A DNA stretch of 64,000 nt from CAWCGU01 sp963795195 (GCA_963795195.1 CAWCGU010000006.1:2852001-2916000); one strand, 5' to 3'. Positions 26,467 through 35,194 are shown, counted from the stretch's first letter. Numbers and translations: made by a program. Notes: a model not told the origin generated them from the sequence alone.

Positions 26467-26835
26467 ATGCCCGACCAGATCGCTGCAACTCCAGCTGTCG
26501 ACGCTTCGCCGGTCAATGAGCTCGGCATGGAGATCGGTTCGTCCCTGTGCTCCGTCTGGGCTCGGTACGCGGGCTCGCGTCCCGTCAACACGCACGTCGA
26601 GTTCGCCGACGGAGTGGTCCGCTGGATCCTTCCGGAAGGCAACGACGCACTGACGACCGGCCTCGAGCCCGGCAATGCCGAGGGCCGCACGGCTATCGGT
26701 TACAAGCGGGAAAGCTCCGCCGTGGTCTCGAAAGCGACCGGCCGGAAGGTCTTCGCGAAGAACGTCAAGCAGGACAAGGGCACCGGCGCCGCGACCGAGA
26801 TCTTCATCCTCGAAGGGCTCGCGTCGAGGAACTAA
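26467..26835 (+). CDS. small hypothetical protein, possibly DUF2294/MpsC-like
   Basis: 122 residues. NELGMEIGSSLCSVWARYAG near the N-terminus and FADGVVRWILPEGNDAL resemble the DUF2294 (MpsC N-terminal) fold, while the C-terminal half (ATGRKVFAKNVKQDKGTGAA, EIFILEG) fits less well, so the family call is weak. No signal peptide or membrane segment. Preceded by a hairpin leader and followed after ~140 bases by the cold-shock gene on the same strand. Confidence 0.6.
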   Translation: MPDQIAATPAVDASPVNELGMEIGSSLCSVWARYAGSRPVNTHVEFADGVVRWILPEGNDALTTGLEPGNAEGRTAIGYKRESSAVVSKATGRKVFAKNVKQDKGTGAATEIFILEGLASRN

Positions 26836-26972
26836 CGGCTGTACGGCTGCTCTCGCTGCTACCGTACGCGCCAGCCGGGCCAAGGTGGCTCGGTCGTAGA
26901 AACACATTGCGTCGCGCACTCGGGTTTGCCAAGCATCCTCCAGTCGTCTCGCAGAAACGCACGGAGGTATTC

Positions 26973-27176
26973 GTGGCAACAGGAACAGTGAAGTGGTTCA
27001 GCGATGAGAAGGGGTTTGGTTTCATCACCCCTGACGATGGCTCCAAGGACCTTTTCGTCCATCAGAGCGAGATCGTCGCAGACGGCTTCCGCTCGCTTGA
27101 CGACGGCGCCAAGGTGACCTTTGAGTCCGAAGAGGGCGACAAGGGACCGCGGGCGGTCGGCGTTCAGGCAGTCTGA
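26973..27176 (+). CDS. cold-shock domain protein (CspA family)
   Basis: 67-residue single-stranded nucleic-acid chaperone. RNP1 KGFGFITPDD and RNP2 LFVHQSEI are intact, preceded by the classic GTVKWFSDEKG. GTG 26973 with ACGGAGG five bases upstream. The ~140-base untranslated leader before it is consistent with leader-controlled csp genes, although no cold box was identified. A strong terminator follows. Confidence 0.95.
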   Translation: MATGTVKWFSDEKGFGFITPDDGSKDLFVHQSEIVADGFRSLDDGAKVTFESEEGDKGPRAVGVQAV

Positions 27177-27201
27177 ACCGGAACACCTGAGTTCACGGCG
27201 C

Positions 27202-27232
27202 AAGGCCCCCCGTTCGGGGGGCCTTCGTCGTT
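27202..27232 (+). terminator. rho-independent terminator after the cold-shock gene
   Basis: Perfect ten-base stem AAGGCCCCCC / GGGGGGCCTT with a GTTC loop (27202-27225), then CGTCGTTT. It sits 25 bases after the csp stop. Confidence 0.88.
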
Positions 27233-27308
27233 TCAGGGGGCGTATTGCGGCATCTCACGTTCTGGCGGCGGGGGGCGTTTGACAGCCGAACCCGATGAAA
27301 GGAATGCC

Positions 27309-27875
27309 ATGAATCCCCACTGCAGCATCTACACGATGCTTGAGAGTCCGCTCGGCGAGCTGCTGCTGGCAGGGGATGAGAACGGGCTCGGCGTAGTCCA
27401 GATGCCCGGTCAGCGCCACGCCCGGTTCGATCCGGCTGAGCTCGTCCGCGCCGACGAGCCCTTCGTCGAGGCTCGTCGTCAGCTCGGCGAGTACTTCGCC
27501 GGCGATCGGCGCGATTTTGACCTCAGGCTCAACCCCGTCGGCACCCGGTTTCAGCTCGACGTCTGGAAGGCGCTGAGCGAGATCCCCTTCGGGCAGACGG
27601 CGAGCTACGGCCAGCTGGCGCAGCGGATTTCGAAGCCGGGCGCTGTGCGGGCCGTCGGCGCAGCCAACGGACGCAACCCGCTCGCAATCGTGGTCCCGTG
27701 TCACCGCGTGATCGGCGCGAACGGAACGCTGACGGGCTACGCGGGCGGCCTAGAGCGCAAGAGTTTCCTGCTCGACCACGAGCGGGGCCCCGAAGTCCCC
27801 GCCTTCCCGCTAGCCCGCCTCCACCACCCGCACCAGCTCCGCCCCGGGCCGCTCACACCCGTCGACCTGGTCTGA
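27309..27875 (+). CDS. methylated-DNA-protein cysteine methyltransferase (O6-alkylguanine repair)
   Basis: Suicide DNA-repair enzyme. The active-site motif PCHRVIG contains the acceptor Cys; FQLDVWKALSEIPFGQTASYG (winged helix, Tyr) and AVGAANGRNP (Asn hinge) precede it. ATG 27309 is chosen because GAAAGGA lies just upstream and it starts at the homologous region. The final ~25 residues (after LLDHERG) exceed the normal family end and overlap the facing methyltransferase gene by 66 bases. Confidence 0.9.
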   Translation: MNPHCSIYTMLESPLGELLLAGDENGLGVVQMPGQRHARFDPAELVRADEPFVEARRQLGEYFAGDRRDFDLRLNPVGTRFQLDVWKALSEIPFGQTASYGQLAQRISKPGAVRAVGAANGRNPLAIVVPCHRVIGANGTLTGYAGGLERKSFLLDHERGPEVPAFPLARLHHPHQLRPGPLTPVDLV

Positions 27876-28655
27876 AAATTCGCTCGGCCGGTGCAGTCTC
27901 CCCGCGCCGAAGCCTGCGGCTTTCAGCGACTCGACCGCTTCACCCTCGTCACGAAAGTGCAGGTGGATACGGCCGCGCACGAATGCCGCCAGACTGAGCG
28001 CGAACGCCCTCGAAAGCAGACCCCGCGCCTGGTCGTCCCCGACGTGCAGATCGGAAAGGTAGAGGCCGCCGGTCGGTGCGACCAGCTCGCCGGCCACGTT
28101 TCGCCAAAGCCCTTCGACGCTGTCGCGGTCCAGATAGTTGAGTAGGCCCTCGGTGATCACCGCGACTCCACCCGTCAGGTCGAGTGTCCCCGCGAGCTCG
28201 GCCACGCTGAGTGGCCCGCTATCGGCCAGGGCGTCGAGTTCGACGACGCGATGGTGTTCGCTGAGCAGCCCTGCGCCCGCGAGCGCTCGCCGCTTGCGCT
28301 CCGCCATGCCGGGCAGGTCGGCTTCGACGTAGGTGATGCGCTCGCCGTGGCGGTCGGCAAATCGCCAACCGCGCGCCGACATCCCGGCGGCGATCTCGAC
28401 GACCTGCGTCACGCGACCCGAGTCGATCGCCTCGCTCAGCAGGAAGTCGATCACGCCGTGCCGCGCCAGCAGGAAGCCTTCCAGGGTCGGGCCGCCCATC
28501 GCTGCGGATGCGATCTGCAGTGGGCGGGTCGCCTCGAAGAGGACCCAGCCTTCCCTTGTCGTCAGCGCGGGGTGGGAGAGGCCCGCCCGTGCCCAGACCT
28601 CTGCCGTGTAGTGCGCCGTCGGGCTGATCGACCGCGAGCCGCTGGTCCCCGTCAT
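27810..28655 (-). CDS. SAM-dependent methyltransferase, leucine-carboxyl-methyltransferase/polyketide O-MT family
   Basis: 281 residues of the COG3315 type. TAHYTAEVWARAGLSHPAL at the start, then SAM motif I VVEIAAGMSARGWRFAD, YVEADLPGMAERKRRAL (acidic loop), GGVAVITEGLLNYLD (motif near the active site) and GGLYLSDLHVG. Substrate unknown; members methylate carboxyl or hydroxyl groups of natural products. The C-terminus overlaps the facing MGMT gene by 66 bases. Confidence 0.85.
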   Translation of the reverse strand: MTGTSGSRSISPTAHYTAEVWARAGLSHPALTTREGWVLFEATRPLQIASAAMGGPTLEGFLLARHGVIDFLLSEAIDSGRVTQVVEIAAGMSARGWRFADRHGERITYVEADLPGMAERKRRALAGAGLLSEHHRVVELDALADSGPLSVAELAGTLDLTGGVAVITEGLLNYLDRDSVEGLWRNVAGELVAPTGGLYLSDLHVGDDQARGLLSRAFALSLAAFVRGRIHLHFRDEGEAVESLKAAGFGAGRLHRPSEFSDQVDGCERPGAELVRVVEAG

Positions 28656-28721
28656 CGGGGGCAGCCTAAGTGCTTAGCGGGGATCGCACTGCGTTTGTGC
28701 CGGACGGGATCGCCGAACTGC

Positions 28722-28775
28722 GTCTCGGGCGCGGGCGCCCGAGACCCATACCCAGGGGTGCTCCGAACCACCCCT
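28722..28775. promoter_or_regulatory. two adjacent hairpins between divergent genes
   Basis: A 24-base palindrome, GTCTCGGGCGC-GG-GCGCCCGAGAC (28722-28745), is followed by AGGGGTG-CTCCGAAC-CACCCCT (28754-28775). Both lie in the 186-base gap before the small membrane ORF. They could be operator dyads or transcript structures; no T-tract follows, so a terminator is less likely. Confidence 0.4.
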
Positions 28776-28841
28776 CGGGTGCAATGACTCAAGTCCAGGG
28801 GCGGCTGGTGCCGATGAGGCGTGTGGTGCAACCTTGACCCC

Positions 28842-28982
28842 ATGATCGAGCAAGACAACAAGCAGCCCCAGCAGGCCCCTTTCGATGCCGAACCGAACCG
28901 CTTGGTCGTCGCGATCGCGGCGATCTCTTTGCTCGCCTGTCCACTGATCCTGGCGAAGTCAGCGTCGCTCGGCGATCGCTGA
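28842..28982 (+). CDS. small single-span membrane protein, hypothetical
   Basis: 46 codons: a polar N-terminus (MIEQDNKQPQQAPFDAEPN) followed by one hydrophobic segment (LVVAIAAISLLACPLILA) and a short basic end. ATG 28842; no strong ribosome site (AACCTTGACCCC upstream). Ends ten bases before the facing greA stop. No family recognised; could be a chance ORF. Confidence 0.4.
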   Translation: MIEQDNKQPQQAPFDAEPNRLVVAIAAISLLACPLILAKSASLGDR

Positions 28983-28991
28983 ACCGGTGCG

Positions 28992-29477
28992 TCAGCCGAC
29001 GAGCTTCCGGACCTCGTAGGTCTTGGCACCCTTCGGCGTCTGGATCTCGACCGTCTCGCCGACGCCCGCATTCAGCAGGGCGGAACCGACAGGAGATTCA
29101 ACGGACAGCAGGCCGGCGGTCAAATCGGCCTCGGTGGAGCCGACCAGCTTCCAGGTGTGGACGGTTCCGCTTCCCTCGTCGAGCACCTCAGCGGTGCGTC
29201 CGAAAGCGAACGCACCGCTCGCGGCTTCGTCCACGTCCACGACCTTGGCGTTGCGTCGTCGCTCGCGGAGTCGCTTGATTCGTGTTTCCAGGTGCGCCTG
29301 ATCGTCTTTGGCGATGTGGTATTCGGCGTTCTCTTTGAGGTCGCCCAGCTCGCGCGCGGCCTTGATGCGCGCGGACATCGCCAATCGACCCGGCCCTTCG
29401 AGCTCGGCAATCTCGGCCTCGAGGGCGGTGAGGCCGTCCGCGGTGATCGATTCGCCGCCTGTATCAGGAGTTCCCAT
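28992..29477 (-). CDS. greA: transcription elongation factor GreA
   Basis: 161 residues. Binds the RNA polymerase secondary channel and stimulates cleavage of backtracked RNA. The N-terminal coiled coil contains the signature ARELGDLKENAEYHIAKDD with its acidic tip. The C-terminal FKBP-like domain ends with SPVGSALLNAGVGETVEI and KTYEVRKLVG. ATG 29477 chosen because upstream codons belong to the divergent promoter region; the frame stays open to 29525. Confidence 0.95.
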   Translation of the reverse strand: MGTPDTGGESITADGLTALEAEIAELEGPGRLAMSARIKAARELGDLKENAEYHIAKDDQAHLETRIKRLRERRRNAKVVDVDEAASGAFAFGRTAEVLDEGSGTVHTWKLVGSTEADLTAGLLSVESPVGSALLNAGVGETVEIQTPKGAKTYEVRKLVG

Positions 29478-29534
29478 GGTGCCTAGGCTCGCAGATTGCC
29501 GCGAATCCGGTTTTGCCGGGATCACCTCCCGCTA

Positions 29535-30449
29535 TTGTCGCGCCGCGACGTGGCCGACCAGAGGGACCTGGAATTCACCTACTCGTTGATCGACCGGATT
29601 TTCCGGCTCAGTCTCGGCGAACTCGCAGACTTCAGCGGCGCCAAGTACGACGGCGACTACTCGCTGACGCTTGAGCAGGCGCAGCACCGCAAGCACGAGT
29701 ACATCGCCGAGAAGGTCGGGATCGAGCCGGGCCGACGCATCCTCGATCTCGGCTGTGGCTGGGGCCCGCTCTTGAATTTCGTGCGCGCGCGGGGCGGTGA
29801 GGGCGTGGGGGTGACGCTTTCCTCCGCCCAGGCCGCCAGTTGCCGGCGGCACGGGCTGAACGTTCACATCAAGGATGTCCGGGACGTCGATGGCGAGACC
29901 TTTGGCCCCTTCGACGGTGTCGCCAGCCTCGGTGCTTTCGAGCATTTCTGCTCGCCCGAGGACTACAACGCCGGTCGCCAGGACGACATCTACCGCGACA
30001 TCTTTGCCGGAGTTGCCACAACCATCCCCAAGGGCGGGCGCCTCTATCTGCAGACGATGGTCTTCGGCCGCAACATCATTCCGATCGACGAGGTTTCGAT
30101 CGATGCGCCGCGTGACTCGGATGCCTGGTACGTGGCCCTGATGCAACATCAGTTCCCGGGTTCGTTCCTGCCCTTCGGGTCTGAGCAGGTCGTGCGCAAC
30201 GCCGAGCCGGACTTCAGGCTTGTCGAGGGCTCGAGCGGCCGCCTCGACTACATCGAGACAATCAGGCAGTGGCGGGCGCGCTTCGCCGAGCGCAGTTTCC
30301 GCAAGACGCTGATGAAGGCCCGGCTCGTTCCCAGGTACCTGACGAGCCGGGAGTTCCGGCTGGCCTTTACTTCGGGTGTCAGCTCGAACAGCGTCTGCTT
30401 CGAGCGCGAATTGCTCGACCACCACAGGCTGGTCTTCGAACGGATCTGA
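29535..30449 (+). CDS. cyclopropane-fatty-acyl-phospholipid-synthase-like methyltransferase
   Basis: About 305 residues, class I SAM methyltransferase of the CFA/mycolic-acid cyclopropane synthase group, acting on unsaturated acyl chains in membranes. YSLTLEQAQHRKHEYIAEKV leads into motif I ILDLGCGWGPLLNF; GVTLSSAQAA and SLGAFEHFC (active-site region) follow, then YLQTMVFGRN. The C-terminal ~80 residues are helical and basic. The N-terminal domain of E. coli Cfa is missing, so this is the short type. TTG 29535 or GTG 29550 are possible starts; no good ribosome site. Confidence 0.82.
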   Translation: MSRRDVADQRDLEFTYSLIDRIFRLSLGELADFSGAKYDGDYSLTLEQAQHRKHEYIAEKVGIEPGRRILDLGCGWGPLLNFVRARGGEGVGVTLSSAQAASCRRHGLNVHIKDVRDVDGETFGPFDGVASLGAFEHFCSPEDYNAGRQDDIYRDIFAGVATTIPKGGRLYLQTMVFGRNIIPIDEVSIDAPRDSDAWYVALMQHQFPGSFLPFGSEQVVRNAEPDFRLVEGSSGRLDYIETIRQWRARFAERSFRKTLMKARLVPRYLTSREFRLAFTSGVSSNSVCFERELLDHHRLVFERI

Positions 30450-30597
30450 TCCCCTTGGGGTCACCCGAATCGCGCTAGACTCGGCGTACTGCCCGCTGGG
30501 TCCTGCTCCCTCAGCCCTACGAGCCGCGGCGTGCCGAGGGATCCAACGGAGCCAGACGATCAACTCGCCCGAACAGCTTCCCCCGCTACCCGTATCC

Positions 30598-31545
30598 GTG
30601 GAGGCTCCCGCCGCGCCTGCAGGCCGGATTGCCCGCGTCTCCGCCTGGGTGCGCCGGCATCCGACGGGCGTCACGATGGCCGGCTTCCTGATCGTCATGG
30701 CCGCCCTCGTGATCGCATTGGCAGGGCAGCGCGATGACTTCGCAACGGCGCTCTCCGCGGCGCCGCTCTGGATACTCGGCATCGCCGTCGCGCTCCACAT
30801 CATCTGGCTGATTGCTCGCTGCGAGGCCTGGCACGTCTGTGTCGACGCCGCCGGCGGCGAGGTGCGCAGACGCCGGCTCTACCGGGCGGGCAGCGTCGGC
30901 TATCTCGGCAATACCTTCAACGGTCAATTCGGGCTCGCGGTTCGAATCGCGGCGCTGCGGCGCTCCGCGCCCAAGGAAAGCCCGTCGCCGTCGGTCTTGA
31001 TCGCCGCCGAGATGCCGATTCTGGTGATCGAGGCGGTGCTCGCAGCAATCATGTCGTTCACGCTGATAGGGCCACTGGGCATGCCCTGGTGGGCGCCGCT
31101 CGTCTTCTTCGCGATCACGGCTGCGGGCGTTGCCGGGCTGACGCGGCTCGCGAAGGGCAAGCGGGAAGGCTTTTGGAAGGGCCTCGCCGTGATGCGCGGC
31201 TTGAAGGGGCGGAGCCGAATCATCGCCCTGGTGATCTTTGCCGTGCTGGCGCAGGCCGTTCGCAACTGGCTCGTCCTGCAGGGGATCGGAATCGACGCCA
31301 CCTTCCTGGACTCGATCGCACTCCTGATCGGAATGGCGGTTGTCGGGCTGCTGCCGGTCGGGCCGAGCCTCGGTGCGGCGACGGCCGTGTTGATCCTGGG
31401 CGCCAACGGGGTCGCGGCGACCGCCGCGGCCGGCGCATTGCTGACGGCTACGGCTGCGGTGGGCGCGATCTGCTTCGCCTGCTGGGCGCTGGTCGATCGG
31501 ATGCGGCCGTTCAAGTTTGGAACTGCGTTTCGCGTCGCGGCTTAG
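30598..31545 (+). CDS. lysylphosphatidylglycerol-synthase-type transmembrane (UPF0104) protein
   Basis: About 315 residues, 7-8 hydrophobic segments, LPG_synthase_TM family without the soluble transferase domain. Seen: GVTMAGFLIVMAALVIALAG, GYLGNTFNGQFGLAVRIAALR (the family's conserved NxxxPxxxGxxxR-type loop), and GMAVVGLLPVGPSLGAATAV. Members flip or modify lipids, for example hopanoid or lipid-II-like transport; function here is unknown. GTG 30598 is taken as start but lacks a ribosome site; the frame is open upstream. It follows the CFA-like gene by ~150 bases, suggesting a membrane-lipid pair. Confidence 0.75.
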   Translation: MEAPAAPAGRIARVSAWVRRHPTGVTMAGFLIVMAALVIALAGQRDDFATALSAAPLWILGIAVALHIIWLIARCEAWHVCVDAAGGEVRRRRLYRAGSVGYLGNTFNGQFGLAVRIAALRRSAPKESPSPSVLIAAEMPILVIEAVLAAIMSFTLIGPLGMPWWAPLVFFAITAAGVAGLTRLAKGKREGFWKGLAVMRGLKGRSRIIALVIFAVLAQAVRNWLVLQGIGIDATFLDSIALLIGMAVVGLLPVGPSLGAATAVLILGANGVAATAAAGALLTATAAVGAICFACWALVDRMRPFKFGTAFRVAA

Positions 31546-31580
31546 GCGAGCACAAGGCTGGGACCGGCCCCGGAAAGCGA

Positions 31581-31605
31581 GACGGGCGCCCAAAAGGCGC
31601 CCGTC
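31581..31605 (+). terminator. rho-independent-type hairpin terminator
   Basis: Perfect ten-base stem GACGGGCGCC / GGCGCCCGTC with CAAAA loop, about 35 bases after the membrane-protein stop. No T-run follows, but actinobacterial terminators often lack one. Confidence 0.75.
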
Positions 31606-31724
31606 TGCTGCAGGCCCCGAGGGGGGGAGGGGCCTACGAGAACCAAAGACTAGAGGGGTGGGTTAGTGACTGTTGTGATTAATCCCAAAGTCCCTGCATT
31701 TACACGGGATGAAAGAGTGAGGGA

Positions 31725-33266
31725 GTGAAGCGACCCCATCCGATTCGCCGAATTGTCGATGGACCGCCCGATGCCAGCGGCAAGGCGATCGTCCGGCGCA
31801 CCGTGGCGCTGCTCGTCCCCGCGATCTGCTTCTCGAATACGGTCGGTGCGCTGGTCGTCTTCTCGCTTGCCTACTGGGCGCTGCCGCTGCCCGATCTCGA
31901 CAACGCCGAGACGGTGCGTTTGTGGAATTTCGCGCTGGCCGGCGCCTACGTGATCGCCTCGGTGTTCATCGGGTCGTTCCTGGGGCTGGCAAAGGGCCGG
32001 CCGATTCGCAGCTGGCTCGCCGAGGGCCGAACTCCGACCGAGGACGAGCAGCGGGCGACCCTGCGCCTGCCCTGGCGGCTGCTGCGGCTGAATGCCTTCA
32101 TGTGGCTCGTCGGGGCTGTCGTCTTCGCCACGCTCAATCTGGTCTGGTCGGCCGAACTGGCTGCCGAGGTCTTCCTGACGGTTCTGTTCGGCGGCCTCAC
32201 GACCTCGGCCGCGACGTTCTTGATCACCGAGCGCATCAGCAGGCCGATGGCGGCACGGACGCTGAGCTATGGCGTCCCGGAGCGGCCCGTGCTTCCCGGA
32301 ATCACGACCCGGTCACTGTTCGCCTGGGCGCTGGGAGTGGGGATCCCCGTGCTCGGCCTGACCATGATCGCGGTCGTGTCGCTTGTCGACGAGGGCGTCA
32401 CCGACACTGAGCTGGCGCTGACGATCCTCGGGCTCGGCGGAACCGCGCTGGGTGTCGGGTTGTTGATGACATATCAGACCGCTCGCTCGGTTTCCGATCC
32501 CGTGCTTTCCGTGCGCGACGGTCTGGCGGAGATCGAACTCGGGCACCTCGACACGGAGATTCCCGTCTACGACGGCAGCGAGCTCGGGCTGCTGCAAGCG
32601 GGCTTCAACCGCATGGCCGCGGGACTGCGCGAGCGCGAGAAGGTGCGCGACCTCTTCGGCCGCCACGTCGGACAGGACGTCGCCCAGGCCGCGCTCGAGC
32701 GAGACATCGAGCTCGGTGGCGAGGGGCGGGAGGTGGCGGTGCTGTTCATCGACCTGGTCGGTTCCACAAAGCTGGCTGCCGAGCGACCCCCCGAGGAGGT
32801 GGTGGAGGCACTCAACGAGTTCTTCGGGATCGTCGTCGAGGTGGTCGAGCGCCACGGCGGCTGGGTCAACAAGTTCGAGGGCGATGCTGCGCTGGCGGTG
32901 TTCGGAGCGCCAATCGAGCGTGACGACAGCGCCACCGGCGCCCTGGCCTCGGCGCGCCGCCTGGCGTCCCGGCTGGCAGCCGAGCTACCCGGACTCGAGG
33001 CCGGCATCGGGGTTTCCGCCGGCCGCGCCGTGGCCGGCAACGTCGGCTCCGAGCAGCGCTTCGAGTACACGGTCATCGGCGACCCCGTCAACGAGGCGGC
33101 TCGGCTGTGCGAGCTGTCCAAGGAGGTGGCGGGCATGGTCCTCGCCTCCGGGAGCGCACTCGAGCGAGCCGACGACGACGAGCAGGTGCTTTGGGAGCTG
33201 GGGGAGAGCAAGCTGCTGCGCGGACGGGCGGCCGAGACGCGGCTGGCCGTGCCGAAGCGGTTGTAG
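31725..33266 (+). CDS. membrane adenylate/guanylate cyclase with HAMP domain
   Basis: 513 residues, class III cyclase similar in plan to mycobacterial Rv3645-type enzymes. Six membrane segments (residues ~25-260) lead into a HAMP linker (~265-310, RSVSDPVLSVRDGLAEIELG) and a cytosolic catalytic domain. Metal-binding Asp residues lie in VLFIDLVGST and KFEGDAALAVFG; the substrate Lys is in WVNKFEGD; YTVIGDPVNEAARL holds the transition-state Asn/Arg. All catalytic residues needed are present. GTG 31725 has GTGAGGGA upstream. Makes cAMP (or cGMP) in response to an unknown membrane signal. Confidence 0.88.
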   Translation: MKRPHPIRRIVDGPPDASGKAIVRRTVALLVPAICFSNTVGALVVFSLAYWALPLPDLDNAETVRLWNFALAGAYVIASVFIGSFLGLAKGRPIRSWLAEGRTPTEDEQRATLRLPWRLLRLNAFMWLVGAVVFATLNLVWSAELAAEVFLTVLFGGLTTSAATFLITERISRPMAARTLSYGVPERPVLPGITTRSLFAWALGVGIPVLGLTMIAVVSLVDEGVTDTELALTILGLGGTALGVGLLMTYQTARSVSDPVLSVRDGLAEIELGHLDTEIPVYDGSELGLLQAGFNRMAAGLREREKVRDLFGRHVGQDVAQAALERDIELGGEGREVAVLFIDLVGSTKLAAERPPEEVVEALNEFFGIVVEVVERHGGWVNKFEGDAALAVFGAPIERDDSATGALASARRLASRLAAELPGLEAGIGVSAGRAVAGNVGSEQRFEYTVIGDPVNEAARLCELSKEVAGMVLASGSALERADDDEQVLWELGESKLLRGRAAETRLAVPKRL

Positions 33267-33440
33267 CCCCGCCGCCGCCCCGTCCGCAAAGTCCACGGCC
33301 AAACCCAGCCCCAGGGTGAACCACAACAACCCCCCGGGATGCGCTTGTCCACCCTCAGGACCCCTGGTCGCAGAGGTCGTTTCGGCTGAAACTCCTCACC
33401 TCGGATCAACCCACCTCATTCACTCAAGGAGATCACTGAA

Positions 33441-34133
33441 ATGACAAACATCAAGCGCATCAGCCCTTCGTTCGTCGTCAGCTCGCTGGCCCTGTTCGTC
33501 GCCCTCTCGGGCGCCGCAATGGCTCTGCCGGGCACCAATACCGTCAACTCCGGTGACGTCGTGAACGAGTCGCTGAAGAGCATCGACCTCAAGGACAACG
33601 CCGCGGTCGCAAGCAGCGATGTGATCGACGGGACGCTGACCACGACCGACGTGGCGGCGGACACATTGACCGGTGACGACGTCGCCCCCGACAGCCTCGC
33701 GGCTGACGAGCTGGCGCCCGATTCGGTCACGCAGTCCGAGCTGGCAAACGGCTCGGTCGGCACAGTCGAGCTGCAGGCTCAGTCGGTCAACGGCGACAAG
33801 ATCGTCAACAACACCGTCTCGAGCGACGATCTCGCTGCCAACTCCGTCCGCTCCGAGGAGCTCGGTGACGGCATTCAGGCCCGCTACAACACGGTCGCCG
33901 TCGCCGGCGGTACCGCGGAGAATGGCGCCTACCTGTTCAACACGGTCACCCGTTCGTGCCTGCCCGGCGAGGAGCTGATCAGCGCCTCCGCCGAGTGGAC
34001 CGGCGACGCAGCCGGCGACGAACTGTTCGTCTCCGAGGTCCTCCTCGACCACAACGCCGAGAGCGTCACGGTCACCGGCGGCAACGACAGCGGCGACGCC
34101 GCGCAGCTCTGGGCCGTCGCTCACTGCCTCTAG
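33441..34133 (+). CDS. secreted protein with short tandem repeats (stalk-like)
   Basis: 230 residues, exported (SFVVSSLALFVALSGAAMA). Residues ~35-145 are a run of ~10-residue repeats with the pattern xDVxxxTLxxDDVAxDSL (for example VAADTLTGDDVAPDSLAA). Asp/Asn and small residues alternate with a hydrophobic ladder, suggesting a beta-solenoid or trimeric stalk. The C-terminal ~80 residues form a compact domain with two Cys (TRSCLPGEELISASAEW, AVAHCL). ATG 33441 has AAGGAG upstream. Similar proteins are common in Solirubrobacterales; the role is unknown. Confidence 0.8.
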   Translation: MTNIKRISPSFVVSSLALFVALSGAAMALPGTNTVNSGDVVNESLKSIDLKDNAAVASSDVIDGTLTTTDVAADTLTGDDVAPDSLAADELAPDSVTQSELANGSVGTVELQAQSVNGDKIVNNTVSSDDLAANSVRSEELGDGIQARYNTVAVAGGTAENGAYLFNTVTRSCLPGEELISASAEWTGDAAGDELFVSEVLLDHNAESVTVTGGNDSGDAAQLWAVAHCL

Positions 34134-34185
34134 CCGCAAGCCTCGCCAAACCTGCCGCTCCCCTCGCGGTAGTCAGGGAGGGAAG

Positions 34186-34218
34186 GGGCCCGGCCGGCGC
34201 AAGCCGGCCGGGCCCTTT
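34186..34218 (+). terminator. rho-independent terminator
   Basis: Perfect 13-base stem GGGCCCGGCCGGC / GCCGGCCGGGCCC with a GCAA loop, then TTT, about 50 bases after the secreted-repeat gene and just before the exonuclease start. Confidence 0.92.
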
Positions 34219-34234
34219 CGCGTACGGTGCGTCC

Positions 34235-35101
34235 ATGACCGGTCCGGCCCCGCTGCTCGCCGTCGATACGCCATCGATGCTTTACCGCGCCTTCTACGCG
34301 CTGCCCGACTCGATCGAGGGCGTGGGCGGCCGCCCTGTTAACGCACTACTGGGCGCTGCGAACTTGATCCTTCGGGAGGTGGAGGAGCACAATCCGCGCG
34401 CGGTCGTCCTCTGCTTCGGCCCCGACGCTGCCGCCTACCGCACCGACGCCTACCCCGCCTATCACGCCCAGCGCCCGCCCGTGCCCGACCTGCTCGCCTC
34501 GCAGTGGGAAGACGCGGAGGCCTTCTACTCGGCCTTCGGCTGGACGGTCGCCGGTCACGACTCGCTCGAGGCCGACGACCTGCTCGGCAGCTACGCCAAG
34601 CTCGAGTCCGAGGCGGGCGGGCGCACCCTGCTTCTGACCGGCGATCGCGACATGTTCCAGTGCGCCAGCGATCTCGTCACCGTCCTCTATGTCAGCACCC
34701 GGACAAAGGGCGGAGCCGAGGCGATCGGGCCGAGCGAAGTCCGGCAGCGCTACGGCATACCCCCCGAGCTCGTCCCCGACTTCATCGCCCTGCGCGGCGA
34801 TCCCTCCGACGGCCTGCCGGGCGCGAAGGGGGTTGGGGAGAAGACGGCGGCCGAGCTCCTCACCGAGTACGGCTCGCTTGAGAATCTGCTCGACAAAGCG
34901 CTGGCGATCACCAAGCCGAAGTTGCGCGCTTCGCTGCTCGACGACCCGGCGCTGCTGCTCGCCTTCAAGGACATCGCGACGCTTCGTGACGCCGGCGTCA
35001 AGCGTCCCAGCGATCGCGCCACCGATTTCGCCGGCGCCGCAAAGGCGGCGCGCGAGCGCGGCATCAACCGCCTGGCCGAGCGGCTCGAGAAGTCGGCTTA
35101 G
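34235..35101 (+). CDS. 5'-3' exonuclease (Pol I N-terminal/FEN type), stand-alone
   Basis: 288 residues, structure-specific 5' nuclease removing RNA primers or flaps. LLAVDTPSMLYRAFYAL (metal Asp), VVLCFGPDAAAYRTD, GHDSLEADDLLGSYA and LLTGDRDMFQ carry the acidic metal ligands, then SDGLPGAKGVGEKTAAELL forms the helix-hairpin-helix DNA-binding motif. No polymerase domain follows, so this is the free-standing type found in addition to Pol I. ATG 34235. Confidence 0.9.
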   Translation: MTGPAPLLAVDTPSMLYRAFYALPDSIEGVGGRPVNALLGAANLILREVEEHNPRAVVLCFGPDAAAYRTDAYPAYHAQRPPVPDLLASQWEDAEAFYSAFGWTVAGHDSLEADDLLGSYAKLESEAGGRTLLLTGDRDMFQCASDLVTVLYVSTRTKGGAEAIGPSEVRQRYGIPPELVPDFIALRGDPSDGLPGAKGVGEKTAAELLTEYGSLENLLDKALAITKPKLRASLLDDPALLLAFKDIATLRDAGVKRPSDRATDFAGAAKAARERGINRLAERLEKSA

Positions 35102-35194
35102 ATTGTCGCCGACTAGGTTCTAGGTGACTTCGCGTTTGAACCGAACGGATCCGGGTACTGAACCTTACGGAGCGAAGAACTTATCGACAAGACT

